DNA of 64,000 bases from Burkholderia sp. FERM BP-3421 (GTDB taxonomy: Bacteria; Pseudomonadota; Gammaproteobacteria; Burkholderiales; Burkholderiaceae), in assembly GCF_028657905.1 (NCBI RefSeq), contig NZ_CP117780.1, positions 527,165-591,164 on the forward strand. The letters run 5' to 3'. Each line of letters opens with the position of its first letter. Positions within the stretch are counted from its first letter, which is position 1. This document shows, piece by piece, positions 1 through 8,915 of the stretch. Below the pieces are notes generated by a model that did no database searches, was not told where the DNA came from, and saw nothing but the letters and a program-made list of their open reading frames with translations. A program made the translations under genes and the position numbers.

Positions 1-340
1 CTGCCACTCGGCCCCGACTGCCGCGTCGGGGCGCATGCTGTCCATTGCCTCACGCAGCACATTACCGGAAGAAGCCGGCGCCGGGTTTCCCGCTGCAGAG
101 CTTTTTCGTGGGCTTCGAAAATATTTTTAGTATTTCTCCCTCGCGGCTCGCGTGGCGCACCATCGGCTCCGATCTGGATCATGCTGCGGTTGCCGTGGCG
201 GCGGAGCGTCGGCTCGCGCCGGCGCACATGAGGGCGCAGTGACCTTCGCCGCGTGTCCAGTCCGATCATCGACAATCGCGCCGCCGCGCACCGGCTGATA
301 CCGGACGCATGCAGCGGCGCGCAGGACAGGAGACATTGCC
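1..340. other. Region upstream of the permease; no gene recognised
   Basis: No reading frame here matches a protein I recognise. Short open frames run through the first 240 bases but lack a convincing ribosome-binding site and have mixed composition. The left edge could carry the tail of a gene that starts outside the window. The last bases before position 341 hold the permease ribosome-binding site (AGGAGA). Confidence 0.4.
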
Positions 341-1780
341 ATGACGAACGTGGAGCGCAGCGCGTCCCCCGTGATAGAGAAATACACGATCGGCCATGTG
401 CCGCCCGCAGACCGGCACGGCAGGGTGAGCGATCTGTTCACGCTGTGGTTCGGCGGCAATATCGCGCCGCTGCCGATCGTGACCGGTGCGCTCGGCGTGC
501 AGATCTTCCACCTGAACCTGATGTGGGGGATCGTCGCGATCGTCGTCGGCCAGGCGGTCGGCGGCGTGCTGATGGCGCTGCACTCCGCGCAGGGGCCGCG
601 GATGGGCATTCCGCAGATGATCCAGAGCCGCGCGCAGTTCGGTTCGTGGGGGGCGTTGCTCGTCACCGTGATCGCGGCCGTGATGTATGTCGGCTTCTTC
701 GCGTCCAACATCGTGCTTGCCGGCAAATCGGTGCACGGCATCGCATCGTCCGTGCCGGTGCCGGTCGGCATCGTGATCGGCGCAGTGGGATCGGGGCTGA
801 TCGGGATCGTCGGATATCGGGTCATCCACATCCTGAACCGTATCGGCACGTGGGTGCTCGGCATCGGCATCCTGGTCGGCTTCTGGATGATGCTCACGCA
901 CATCGAGACCGACGACTTCCTCACGCGCGGCGGCTTCAGCTTCGCGGGCTGGCTCGCGACGGTGTCGCTGTCGGCGCTGTGGCAGATCGCGTTCGCGCCG
1001 TATGTGTCGGACTATTCGCGCTACCTGCCGGAACACGTCGGCGCTGCCGCGACGTTCTGGGCGACCTATCTCGGCTCCACGCTCGGTTCCACGCTGGCGT
1101 TCATCTTCGGGGCGGTTGCGGTGCTCGCGGCCCCGGCCGGCGCCGATACGATGGATGCGGTCAAGCAGGTGACCGGCCCGCTCGGCCCCCTGATGCTCGT
1201 GCTGTTCCTGCTGAGCGTGATCAGCCACAACGCGCTCAATCTGTACGGCGCGGTGCTCGCCGTGATCACGTCGGTGCAGACCTTCGCCCACCGGTGGATC
1301 CCGACCGCGAAGGCGCGCGCCGTGTTGTCCGTGGTGATCTTCGTCGCATGCTGCTACGCGGCGATCGGCGCATCGACGAATTTCGTCGCCCAACTCGTCA
1401 ATCTCGTGCTCGCGCTGCTCGTCGTGCTGGTGCCGTGGACCGCGATCAACCTGATCGACTTCTACGTGATCCACAAGGGCAAGTACGACATCGCATCGAT
1501 CTTCATGGCGGATGGCGGGATCTACGGCCGCTTCAATCCGCAGGCGCTGATCGCGTATGCGATCGGCATCCTGGCGCAGATTCCGTTCATGAACACGCCG
1601 ATGTACGCGGGCCCGATTCCGGCGCTGCTCGATGGCGCGGATCTGTCGTGGGTGATCGGGCTGGTGCTGACGTCGCTGCTGTATTACGGGCTCGCGATGC
1701 GGGGCGGCGAGTCCAGGCGCCGGCAAGCCGGCGCGAGACTGACGTCGACGATGATGGGGGGAACGGAAGGGCTGGAGTAA
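341..1780 (+). CDS. NCS1-family nucleobase/allantoin-type permease
   Basis: The 479-residue protein is an inner-membrane transporter of the NCS1 (purine-cytosine permease) family, which moves nucleobases, allantoin, hydantoins or related compounds with a cation. The family signature lies near the N-terminus (LFTLWFGGNIAP, about residues 31-42). About twelve hydrophobic helices follow, and the length is typical. An AGGAGA ribosome-binding site lies seven bases before the ATG. The C-terminal tail is hydrophilic and Arg-rich, as expected for a cytoplasmic end. The substrate cannot be read from the sequence, because no catabolic enzyme is adjacent. The gene stands alone: upstream is unassigned sequence, and downstream are insertion-sequence relics. 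It appears intact and is probably ancestral to the surrounding accessory DNA. Confidence 0.88.
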   Translation: MTNVERSASPVIEKYTIGHVPPADRHGRVSDLFTLWFGGNIAPLPIVTGALGVQIFHLNLMWGIVAIVVGQAVGGVLMALHSAQGPRMGIPQMIQSRAQFGSWGALLVTVIAAVMYVGFFASNIVLAGKSVHGIASSVPVPVGIVIGAVGSGLIGIVGYRVIHILNRIGTWVLGIGILVGFWMMLTHIETDDFLTRGGFSFAGWLATVSLSALWQIAFAPYVSDYSRYLPEHVGAAATFWATYLGSTLGSTLAFIFGAVAVLAAPAGADTMDAVKQVTGPLGPLMLVLFLLSVISHNALNLYGAVLAVITSVQTFAHRWIPTAKARAVLSVVIFVACCYAAIGASTNFVAQLVNLVLALLVVLVPWTAINLIDFYVIHKGKYDIASIFMADGGIYGRFNPQALIAYAIGILAQIPFMNTPMYAGPIPALLDGADLSWVIGLVLTSLLYYGLAMRGGESRRRQAGARLTSTMMGGTEGLE

Positions 1781-2085
1781 CGGGGCAGGGCGTACGCCGC
1801 CGCGTCGGGCGCGGCGCGGCGGCGTGGCATGGTAATGCTGACGGCCCTGATCGAGAAGCATGTTCACGGAACGGACGAAATGGGTCGGCGCGTGACGCGG
1901 CAATAGCTTGAATCGATCGTTCATCCGGACGGAGCCTCGGCGACAGGCATTCGCCAAACACCCGGCTTTCCGGAAACCCGGCCGAGTGAGCCCCCATAAA
2001 AATGACCGGCTCAGTCTCGCGCATCGACCCGAGAGGGATCAGGAAGTCACGGAACGGGATCGAGCGTGTCGCCGGCGACTGCCGG
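1781..2085. other. Intergenic stretch after the permease; nothing recognised
   Basis: About 300 bases with no convincing coding frame, RNA gene or clear intrinsic terminator. It leads directly into insertion-sequence debris. Confidence 0.4.
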
Positions 2086-2178
2086 TCACATCGACGGGTA
2101 CTCGCTACGCTGCTCGCGTACCAGGCTCACTGCGCGCGCTCGGACCTCCGGGGAAAACTTGTTTGGCTTTTGATTCAT
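2086..2178 (-). pseudogene. IS3-family OrfA N-terminal fragment
   Basis: Reading leftwards from an ATG at 2178 gives 30 residues beginning MNQKPNKFSPEVRARAVSLV and continuing to EYPSM. This matches the N-terminal helix-turn-helix start of IS3-family OrfA proteins, where the next residue is normally Trp. Here a TGA stop follows at that exact place, consistent with a TGG-to-TGA mutation, and downstream similarity is lost. No OrfB is present. The fragment abuts the IS6-type relic, so two unrelated insertion sequences have collided and decayed here. Confidence 0.6.
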
Positions 2179-2185
2179 GGCTCCG

Positions 2186-2706
2186 TTGTCTCAAGATGAA
2201 GTGGTCGTGACGATCAACGGCCGGAAGCACGGGTTGTGGCGGGCCGTCGATCAGCACGGCGCGGTGCTCGATGCGCTGGTGCAGCGTCGCCGCGACACAG
2301 CAGCAGCCAAACGGCTGATGCGCACGTTGCTCGGGCAGCCATGGCTGCCCGCGTGTGATGATGACGGACAAGCTACGCAGCTACGCGGCGGCGAACAACG
2401 AACTGGGTCTGAACGTCGGGCATCGGCAGTACAAGGGATTGAACAACCGGGTGGAAAATTCGCAGCAGCCGACCCGGGTGTGCGAGAAGGTGATGCGGCG
2501 GTTCAAATCGGCACGCCAGCTTCAACGATTTGCCTCGGCCCATGGACAGGCTTCGAATCCGTTCATGGGGTGCCGCAACAATCGCAGCGCGCTGTGCAAA
2601 CGCGGGGCATGTGCCCAGGCCTTCGCGGCCTGGGAAAGGGCCTTCATGCGACCGCATGCCGGCGTAAGCCGATCGATACTCGCCTCACTCATCCTGGTTT
2701 GTCCGG
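2186..2706 (+). pseudogene. IS6-family transposase remnant (C-terminal two thirds)
   Basis: The frame at about 2186-2330 encodes the conserved IS6/IS26 catalytic-core stretch (DEVVVTINGRKHGLWRAVDQ, then RRRDTAAAKRLM). Similarity continues in another frame at about 2355-2650 (MTDKLRSYAAANNE, HRQYKGLNNRVENSQQPTR, MRRFKSARQLQRF). At least one frameshift therefore separates the halves, near 2340. The DDE core is split and the N-terminal domain is missing on this strand, so it cannot encode an active transposase. The tail around 2638-2706 is closely similar, in opposite orientation, to the end of the second IS6-type relic near 8.92-8.98 kb. Confidence 0.75.
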
Positions 2707-2718
2707 TTGCCGCACAAC

Positions 2719-2910
2719 CTGCCAGTGCCGTTCAACCATGCGCAGGCTCAGCGGAAAACAGTAGTACAACCAAACGGCGTGGCAGATGATGTCCGGCGGA
2801 ACCGGTAGCCCCTGAACGAAACCGGTGCCTCGGTCGACGGCAGAATGGAGATGGATACCTTCTTCCTTTCCCATTATATTTATCGACTTCGGCGACAAAC
2901 TGACAGTACC
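2719..2910 (-). pseudogene. IS6-family transposase remnant (N-terminal part)
   Basis: Reading leftwards, 2829-2719 encodes the typical IS6-family start: a Gly-Phe segment followed by PPDIICHAVWLYYCFPLSLR and then MVERHW. The flank up to about 2910 resembles the flank of the second relic near 9.40-9.49 kb, in the same orientation. This N-terminal piece opposes the C-terminal piece at 2186-2706, which implies an inversion or two overlapping insertions. Confidence 0.65.
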
Positions 2911-2976
2911 GATCCGAGAGGCCGTGGCGAGGGCAATCTGTGAAGCTTGCGGGGAGCGGGCAGAACATCTGGATGA

Positions 2977-3858
2977 TCACGCGACAGTGGCGGGTATCCG
3001 CGCGGCGAGGTAATCCGCGAAATCACTACCGACTTCAGGGTGGCGGAGGCCAAACTCAATGCTTGCTTTTAGATAGCCAAGCTTACTACCGCAGTCGTAC
3101 CGAGTGCCGGCGTACTTGTATGCGAGCACTTGTTCCTCAGAGAGTAAGGCTTGAATCGCGTCGGTCAGTTGATGTTCTCCACCTGCGCCGGGCTTTAGCT
3201 CGCGGAGGTGTTTGAAAATCCGCGGTTTAAGGATGTAGCGACCAACAACACCCAGGTTGGATGGCGCAACGTCAGGTGCAGGTTTTTCGACGATCCCTGA
3301 CATCTTAATGATCGATTCCTCCCATTCCTTGCCGTCGATAATCCCATATGATTTCGTTTCGGAGGAGGGGATTTCTTCGACCCCGATGACCGAGCTATGG
3401 TAGTGATCGAACACGTCGACCATTTGCTTCAAGATGGGAGGTTCACCATCAAGCAGGTCGTCAGCCAAAATGACGGCGAATGGATGATCGCCAACGAGCT
3501 TTTCCGCACAGAGCACGGCATGCCCGAGCCCAAGCGCTTCAGGCTGCCGTACGTAAAAGCAGTCCACGTTGCGCGGCTTGATGCTTCGCACAAGATTCAG
3601 CAGCTTTTCCTTGCCACGGGCTTCGAGTTCCGCCTCGACCTCGTATGATTTATCAAAATGATCTTCAATGGCACGTTTGCTTCGCCCCGTAACGAAGATC
3701 ATCTCGGTGATCCCGGCCGCGATCGCTTCCTCGACAGCGTACTGGATCAGAGGCTTATCGACGACAGGCAGCATTTCTTTGGGGCTGGCCTTGGTGGCCG
3801 GCAGAAACCGCGTACCGAGACCGGCTACGGGGAAAACAGCTTTAGTTACTTTCAGCAT
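2977..3858 (-). CDS. galU: UTP--glucose-1-phosphate uridylyltransferase
   Basis: The 293-residue enzyme makes UDP-glucose from UTP and glucose-1-phosphate in the cytoplasm. The nucleotide-binding signature is near the N-terminus (FPVAGLGTRFLPATKASPKE), followed by the family motifs QPEALGLGHAV, VGRYILKPRIF and GEHQLTDAI. Length and motifs match bacterial GalU. The frame is open a further 27 codons upstream, but the start at 3858 (MLKVTKAV) matches family length, so I prefer it. It is the last gene of the leftward polysaccharide set, and UDP-glucose is the expected donor for the OpgH-like synthase encoded upstream. The locus copy may be an extra galU besides a housekeeping one. Its stop lies about 65 bases from the IS relic, so it survived the rearrangements intact. 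Confidence 0.93.
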   Translation of the reverse strand: MLKVTKAVFPVAGLGTRFLPATKASPKEMLPVVDKPLIQYAVEEAIAAGITEMIFVTGRSKRAIEDHFDKSYEVEAELEARGKEKLLNLVRSIKPRNVDCFYVRQPEALGLGHAVLCAEKLVGDHPFAVILADDLLDGEPPILKQMVDVFDHYHSSVIGVEEIPSSETKSYGIIDGKEWEESIIKMSGIVEKPAPDVAPSNLGVVGRYILKPRIFKHLRELKPGAGGEHQLTDAIQALLSEEQVLAYKYAGTRYDCGSKLGYLKASIEFGLRHPEVGSDFADYLAARIPATVA

Positions 3859-3957
3859 TGCATTTTTTCCGGTAAAAATCGTCGCCGGTCGGCACGAGTT
3901 ATTGAAAAAATTCATCCGATCGTCTTTTCGTGGATCCAATGAACGATCAGTAGGATT

Positions 3958-4255
3958 CTATTCTGGATAGGGATTTGCAACGGGCACGCGCCTACCGCGT
4001 CAATGGACGTGGGTGCCTACTGAAGTACCGAGCCATCGGAACGCCAGGAGGATGTCCCGTAGCGGAATCAACGGAAGACTGGAAATAAACTTCCTCCACC
4101 GCCACAGCCTCGTGCGTGGATAAGCAAGCGGGCCACTGTGCCGACCACGATGCGGATGGCCAACACCATCATGGCGGCGTGTGAAGACGAAAGCGCCGTA
4201 GCGAGTTGCCAACGCGAAGCTTCGATGAGCCCAAGGCCCTCCATCAGCCAATGCC
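3958..4255 (-). pseudogene. Family-2/21 glycosyltransferase C-terminal relic (HpnI/ceramide glucosyltransferase-like)
   Basis: Between the OpgH-like gene and galU the minus strand carries a broken C-terminus. One frame (about 4250-4080) reads MEGLGLIEASRW and continues through a hydrophobic helix (AAMMVLAIRIVVGTVARL). Another frame (about 4080-4002) reads SLPLIPLRDILLAFRWLGTS and then GTHVH before a TGA. Reading through that stop continues RGRRVPV to a TAG ending at 3958. The pattern PLRD, a hydrophobic helix and WRGRR is the usual end of hopanoid or ceramide-type glycosyltransferases, so the TGA probably replaced a Trp codon. A frameshift, a nonsense mutation and the missing catalytic half make it inactive. 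The family assignment is from recall of motifs. Confidence 0.4.
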
Positions 4256-4286
4256 CGCGGTTCGGAGCACGTCGACGGTCACCGCG

Positions 4287-6602
4287 TCACCTCTTGCGAA
4301 CCACAGTTGTCTCCATCGGAGAGGGTCCTCGGGTCGCCTTCATGTGGAGCGCATCGAAACAGCCTCGTTCACTCAGCGCGAGCAGCATGTTCTTACCGGT
4401 CAACGGCTTGCCCTCCATAATCATTGGAAGGAGGCGATGAGCGACGTGAGGTCTCACGCGCGTTTCTGATCGATGCTTGATGTAGAAACCAATGTCGTGC
4501 GTGGCGTACTCCATGACGGCCGCCGGATTGTCCGCGTCGGGAAGGTCGTGTCGCAGGTCGCGCTCCCAGCGCACCGTGTCTTCAATGACCTGGGGCTTGT
4601 ACGTTTCCTCCGGAATGGTGAAGAGCTGGCGAGCCTGGATACCGTCAATGGACAGGCTGGTCAAGCGAGCAATCCAGACGCTGCCCGTGAATCCGGCCAA
4701 GATTGGAAAGAACCAGAGCATGATGTCGCTTGGCGTCACCCACTTGTTTGAGAGGGCTTCGATGATGAGCGCACGACTATTTGAGATTCCATTAACCGCG
4801 TAGGCCATGGAGACCCAGCAGATGATCCCGGTGATGCTGACCCAACCGAAGTGCCGGAAGCAGTCGGACCAAGGGAGCGGGTCATCATCACGCTGCTGGG
4901 TGCCCCACGAGATACCTTTCCGCTTTAACCATAGCCATACGAATCGAGTGACATAGATCATCATGATCGGCGAGAAAAAGAAAGAGAAGACGGTCTCAAG
5001 CAGCAGTGACCAGGCGAGCTTGTCCTTCCCGCCAAACCCGCGAGCGCGATCGCTCTTGACGTGCACGATGAACGCCAGGATGCGTGGCATGAACAGGAAA
5101 ACCAGCGACGAGATCAGGAGCATCATCATCGGCATTTCCAACAGCCGGATGGAACCGATCACGAGGACTCCCTTGCTCAAAAAATGGACCATGCCGTACG
5201 CCGATACGACTAGGAACATCGCCCAGAGCGGGGCGGCTAGGTAACCTACCGACCCGTTGAGGAACGTTTCCCGGTGAACCGATCGAAGGCCATCGATGAA
5301 CAGGAACCGCAGATGCTGCATGTTGCCCTGCATCCACCGGCGCTCACGGATCAAAAATCCCAAAAGATTGGCCGGGAGCTCTTCGTAGCTTCCTTCAAGC
5401 TCGGGGAGGAACCAGACCTCATAGCCGGCGCGCGCCATCATCGCGGATTCGATGATGTCGTGACTCAGCGGTTTGCCACCCCATGGGGCCGCGCCAGGTA
5501 GTTCGGGGAGGATGCAATACTTGATGAACGGCTTCATCCGTATCATCGCGTTGTGCCCAATGTAGGACGCATGTCCCATGAACATGGCTTGCAGGCTGTA
5601 CGAAAAGACGGAACCGTAAAGTCTGGCGGCAAACTGCTGCATTCGACCGAACAGGCTGCGACGCATCACGGGCTTGGGGTTGGTTTGCAGGATACCGACG
5701 CGTTGGTTACCCTCCATCATGCGGAGAAGTTCGACGATCGCCTTGCCATCCATGATGCTATCCGCGTCCATGACCAGCATGTAGTCATATTTCTTTCCCC
5801 ACCGACGGCAAAAATCGGTGACATTGCCAAGCTTGGCGTTCAGATTGACGGGGCGACGGCGGTAGAAAAAGCGACCTTGCGGAAATCGCTCACGGAGCTT
5901 GTGCACTGCGCTTTGCTCCACGATGTTGTACTCGAGCTTTCGGCTGTCCGACAGAAGGAAATTGTCGAAATGGTGTGCGTATTCCGGAAACTCTCGCGCG
6001 ATCGATTCCCACGTCGCAGCCATGCCCGCAGCAACCCGAGGGACGTCCTCGTGATAGACCGGATAAACGATGGCAACCTTCGCTTCCTTTCGCGGTTCGC
6101 GAGCCGACTGTGAGGGGTGCCATGGGTTGTTGCCTGGTCCTCGAAGCGTATGCCAAGTTCCGAGCATCAGTTTGAAGAAGTTCGACGCCAGGAACCAAGT
6201 CATGATCCCGTAGATCACGAGGTAGATCTTGATTGTGATCTCGGGCATCTGCTGCGCGCGCAGGGTGTAATCCGACAGCAGCAGAATGATGATCGTGGTG
6301 ACCAAGGTCAGGGCCAGCGTAACTCTACGCCGATACTCGACGACCCGCTCCCAACCCGGCGCCTCGCCAATCGGCGCGTGCGGGCCATGCGAGCGCCGGA
6401 ATCGGTGCCACACGTTGTATTTCCAGGAGACGTTCAGCGGCGGAGGCGCGATGGTGATCCGCTCCGGCTTGGGCTGGATCACCGCCTCCTGATTGGCTTC
6501 AAGCCATGCATGGAGGTCTTCCCACGTGTGAACCGACGCACGAAGTCGATCGGCTTCCCCGGCCGGGAGGTCCAGCCGATCTATGTAGGCATCAAACGTC
6601 AT
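4287..6602 (-). CDS. OpgH/MdoH-type glucan glucosyltransferase
   Basis: The 771-residue inner-membrane protein is a family GT2 processive glucosyltransferase of the OpgH (MdoH) type, which polymerises glucose from UDP-glucose. Two membrane helices (about residues 95-150) precede the catalytic domain. That domain carries MDADSIMDG (the metal-binding aspartates), the acidic LSHDIIESAMMARAG segment and RERRWMQGN, the family's acceptor-binding motif. Four or more helices follow. E. coli OpgH is somewhat longer at its N-terminus. The ATG lies one base after the stop of the upstream export gene (TGATATG), so translation is coupled. No opgG is nearby. With Wza-like and KpsE-like partners instead, its product is more likely an exported glucan than classical periplasmic glucans; that is an inference. 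Confidence 0.85.
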   Translation of the reverse strand: MTFDAYIDRLDLPAGEADRLRASVHTWEDLHAWLEANQEAVIQPKPERITIAPPPLNVSWKYNVWHRFRRSHGPHAPIGEAPGWERVVEYRRRVTLALTLVTTIIILLLSDYTLRAQQMPEITIKIYLVIYGIMTWFLASNFFKLMLGTWHTLRGPGNNPWHPSQSAREPRKEAKVAIVYPVYHEDVPRVAAGMAATWESIAREFPEYAHHFDNFLLSDSRKLEYNIVEQSAVHKLRERFPQGRFFYRRRPVNLNAKLGNVTDFCRRWGKKYDYMLVMDADSIMDGKAIVELLRMMEGNQRVGILQTNPKPVMRRSLFGRMQQFAARLYGSVFSYSLQAMFMGHASYIGHNAMIRMKPFIKYCILPELPGAAPWGGKPLSHDIIESAMMARAGYEVWFLPELEGSYEELPANLLGFLIRERRWMQGNMQHLRFLFIDGLRSVHRETFLNGSVGYLAAPLWAMFLVVSAYGMVHFLSKGVLVIGSIRLLEMPMMMLLISSLVFLFMPRILAFIVHVKSDRARGFGGKDKLAWSLLLETVFSFFFSPIMMIYVTRFVWLWLKRKGISWGTQQRDDDPLPWSDCFRHFGWVSITGIICWVSMAYAVNGISNSRALIIEALSNKWVTPSDIMLWFFPILAGFTGSVWIARLTSLSIDGIQARQLFTIPEETYKPQVIEDTVRWERDLRHDLPDADNPAAVMEYATHDIGFYIKHRSETRVRPHVAHRLLPMIMEGKPLTGKNMLLALSERGCFDALHMKATRGPSPMETTVVRKR

Positions 6603-6603
6603 A

Positions 6604-7734
6604 TCATTTGGCGGCTTGGACGGGGACAGCCAGCTGGAACAGAATGCTCACCGCGCGCTCAACCGATACGATCGGAGCTTCAGCCACATAGACCATAGAG
6701 CCGTCCTTGATCGGGAATCGATGCGACGCGACAAGCCCTTCAAGCTTGTTCCAGGCGAAGTTGTACAGAACGGGGCGCTTGCCCAGCGACGTTTCTTCAA
6801 GCACAAACACCGCGTGATCGTCGGCAGCGTTGGCGTTCAGGCCGGACGCCGAGGCCAGCACTTCGGCCAACGTGGGCACGTGCGCGAAATTAAGCTCTCC
6901 GTTTTTGTGAACCCCACCGCCAACCACCGTCACCCGCACGAGCGGAGCGCGTTTGACCAGTATCCGATCATCTGGCGCCAAGGCGATTTTCTGGGCCAAG
7001 GCTTCATTGAGAGGCAATGTTACGGATTCGCCGTTCCGAATGACCGTTACCTGCGTCGCCATGCTGTCACCGCTCTGGCCATTCGTTGATCCGGTGAGAT
7101 CGGTGCCGCTTCCTAAGGCCTGGGTCAAAGCTGAGGCGAGCGAGAGCCCGGCCGGCGTCCAGGGGAGAATCCTGGGTGCGCCGATAGCCCCGGTGACGAC
7201 GATGCTGCCTTGCGGCGAGGAGGTCACGGAGATTTTTGCCGATGGACTCTGCAAAATGCCGAGCCCTGCATATCGATGTGCAATCGTGGTCTGCGCGGCA
7301 TCAAGCGTCAGACCTCGAATCGATGTCGGGCCGACGTAGGGAAGATCGATCATCCCGGCCCCCGAGACCGTGTAATTGCCGAGATCGATCGAAGACGGAA
7401 CGTTCGATGCGCCCTGCTGCGAATCCGAGCCTGGCCATGGTGAAATCGTCCAGACTTGAACGTGCAATGCATCGCCGGGTGCAAAGGTAAACCCCCCGTG
7501 GTGCTTCTCACCGGACAGCGATGCCAGCGATTGCAGGAGCACAGTTTGATGGCGCGCTGCCTCAGCCGCGGCTCGTTGTTGGGCAAGAACGGGGGTGACG
7601 TTCACAATATCGACGTCCTGGCTCGACTTCACGGAAGACACCGAAGGGCCGGCGGACGGCAGGGTGCCGCACGCGGACAGTACCAAGGCCGTGCTGACGA
7701 GTCCAAGGCGAGTGGCTCGAGAAAAGTGCTTCAT
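6604..7734 (-). CDS. Wza/KpsD-like polysaccharide export lipoprotein
   Basis: The 376-residue protein resembles outer-membrane polysaccharide export (Poly_export/SLBB) proteins. I chose the start at 7734 because it gives a clean lipoprotein signal (MKHFSRATRLGLVSTALVL then the lipobox LSAC). A longer frame upstream overlaps the preceding gene and would spoil the signal. The export domain follows (FAPGDALHVQVW, YTVSGAGMIDLPYVG), then SLBB-like segments (IVVTGAIGAPRILPW, RVTVVGGGVHKNGELNF). The ATG overlaps the stop of the KpsE-like gene (ATGA) and the stop is one base from the OpgH-like gene, so three genes form one tightly coupled unit. It would form the outer-membrane channel of the polysaccharide exporter. 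Confidence 0.8.
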   Translation of the reverse strand: MKHFSRATRLGLVSTALVLSACGTLPSAGPSVSSVKSSQDVDIVNVTPVLAQQRAAAEAARHQTVLLQSLASLSGEKHHGGFTFAPGDALHVQVWTISPWPGSDSQQGASNVPSSIDLGNYTVSGAGMIDLPYVGPTSIRGLTLDAAQTTIAHRYAGLGILQSPSAKISVTSSPQGSIVVTGAIGAPRILPWTPAGLSLASALTQALGSGTDLTGSTNGQSGDSMATQVTVIRNGESVTLPLNEALAQKIALAPDDRILVKRAPLVRVTVVGGGVHKNGELNFAHVPTLAEVLASASGLNANAADDHAVFVLEETSLGKRPVLYNFAWNKLEGLVASHRFPIKDGSMVYVAEAPIVSVERAVSILFQLAVPVQAAK

Positions 7735-8771
7735 CGGAGAAGTCCCCACAGAACGAGAGTAGCAAGCAGTACACCTGCGATCCATTCCAAACGCCGCGGC
7801 AGTTCGGGTGAGTTCGGGCTGGACGGAGCGCTGATGAGGTTCAGGTAATACTTGTTCTTCATCGCGTTCAGTTGCGCCTGCTCGACAGCAGTTTCGACTT
7901 CATGCAACAAAGATATGTCGTTGTCGCGCGCTACTGTCAGCTCGTCATAACGCGCTGCTTGGCGCGAAAGAGTCTTGCCGTCGCTCTCCGTGCTGGAGAT
8001 CTTGGCTTGAACAGCGGCTATGGCCGACATCAGGTTCTTGGCGACCGGGTTATTGGGCGTCGCCTTGGAGATCGCGTCGTACTGCGCAGACATCCGCGTT
8101 TTTTGCTCGTTCAACGAGTTCAGAAGCGCCAGGTTCGAGATGTACAACTTGGAGGGGTCATGCATACCGGTCGACGTGCGATAGGCCGCGAGTGCGGCCA
8201 CGTCGCTCTTCAACTTGACCTCTATCGAGGTTCGTCGATCGACCGCATTCTTGATATAGTCGGCTTCCTGCTGCTGATTCATCTCGTCGATATGACGAAC
8301 GGCATCTTCCAAAATCTTTTTGGCGATCGTTGCGGCGAGGGCGGAAGAATAGCCTTCAACCGATAAAGAAACGATTCCGCTGTTCTGGTCAATCGCGGCA
8401 TTCACGCGATTCTGATAGTAGTGCCACAGTGTGACATCGTTTTTCCTGAAGAGCGTCGACAATCCACCGAAGCGACTGATGAAATCGCCCTGACCAAAAT
8501 GCTCGGGCAGATTAATCGTATTGGCTACGTTTCGGTATTCGTCCCATGAGCCGACGTAGTCCTTAACGATGTATGCGCCCTCTGTAGAGCTGCCGCCGCC
8601 TGCGCCGGAGAGCATCGACGTCAGACTTTCCGAAGCTTGAACGGGCTTGTAAACGAGGAGGGAGGCCGTCGAGACATAGACAGGCGACGCGACCAACAGA
8701 AAGTAGATAATGCAAACGAGATTGGGAACCACGACAATGGCCCAAAAAAGTGGCTGGCGGAGCGCTTTCAT
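7731..8771 (-). CDS. KpsE/Wzz-type capsule export inner-membrane protein
   Basis: The 346-residue protein has one N-terminal membrane helix (about residues 9-30), a long periplasmic part rich in coiled coil (about 160-310, including EMNQQQEADYIKNAVDRR), and a second helix at the extreme C-terminus (about 327-345). This is the architecture of KpsE/BexC/CtrB-like polysaccharide co-polymerase and export proteins. No C-terminal tyrosine kinase domain is present. It is the first gene of the leftward polysaccharide operon and would bridge the inner membrane to the Wza-like channel. The ribosome-binding site before the ATG is weak. No ABC transporter or Wzx/Wzy partner occurs in the window, which is unusual for this family. 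Confidence 0.78.
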   Translation of the reverse strand: MKALRQPLFWAIVVVPNLVCIIYFLLVASPVYVSTASLLVYKPVQASESLTSMLSGAGGGSSTEGAYIVKDYVGSWDEYRNVANTINLPEHFGQGDFISRFGGLSTLFRKNDVTLWHYYQNRVNAAIDQNSGIVSLSVEGYSSALAATIAKKILEDAVRHIDEMNQQQEADYIKNAVDRRTSIEVKLKSDVAALAAYRTSTGMHDPSKLYISNLALLNSLNEQKTRMSAQYDAISKATPNNPVAKNLMSAIAAVQAKISSTESDGKTLSRQAARYDELTVARDNDISLLHEVETAVEQAQLNAMKNKYYLNLISAPSSPNSPELPRRLEWIAGVLLATLVLWGLLR

Positions 8772-8900
8772 ATTATCGATGGTCCGTATGGTTTGTTTGT
8801 ATCGAGAAAATTTATACCCTGATGCATATAATCTAAATTTTTATTTTTTAAGACCAATAAAGGTCATCGCATGGGACTCTTATGTTCGCGTGGGTATTGT
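8772..8900 (-). promoter_or_regulatory. AT-rich upstream region of the polysaccharide operon
   Basis: The roughly 130 bases in front of the first export gene are much richer in A and T than the surroundings. They contain TATA-like elements on the minus strand (TATAAATT around 8812-8820 and GATTATAT further upstream). This is the only plausible promoter position for the four leftward genes. No precise minus-35/minus-10 pair can be called with confidence. Confidence 0.35.
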
Positions 8901-8915
8901 CAACTTGTTCGGTGG

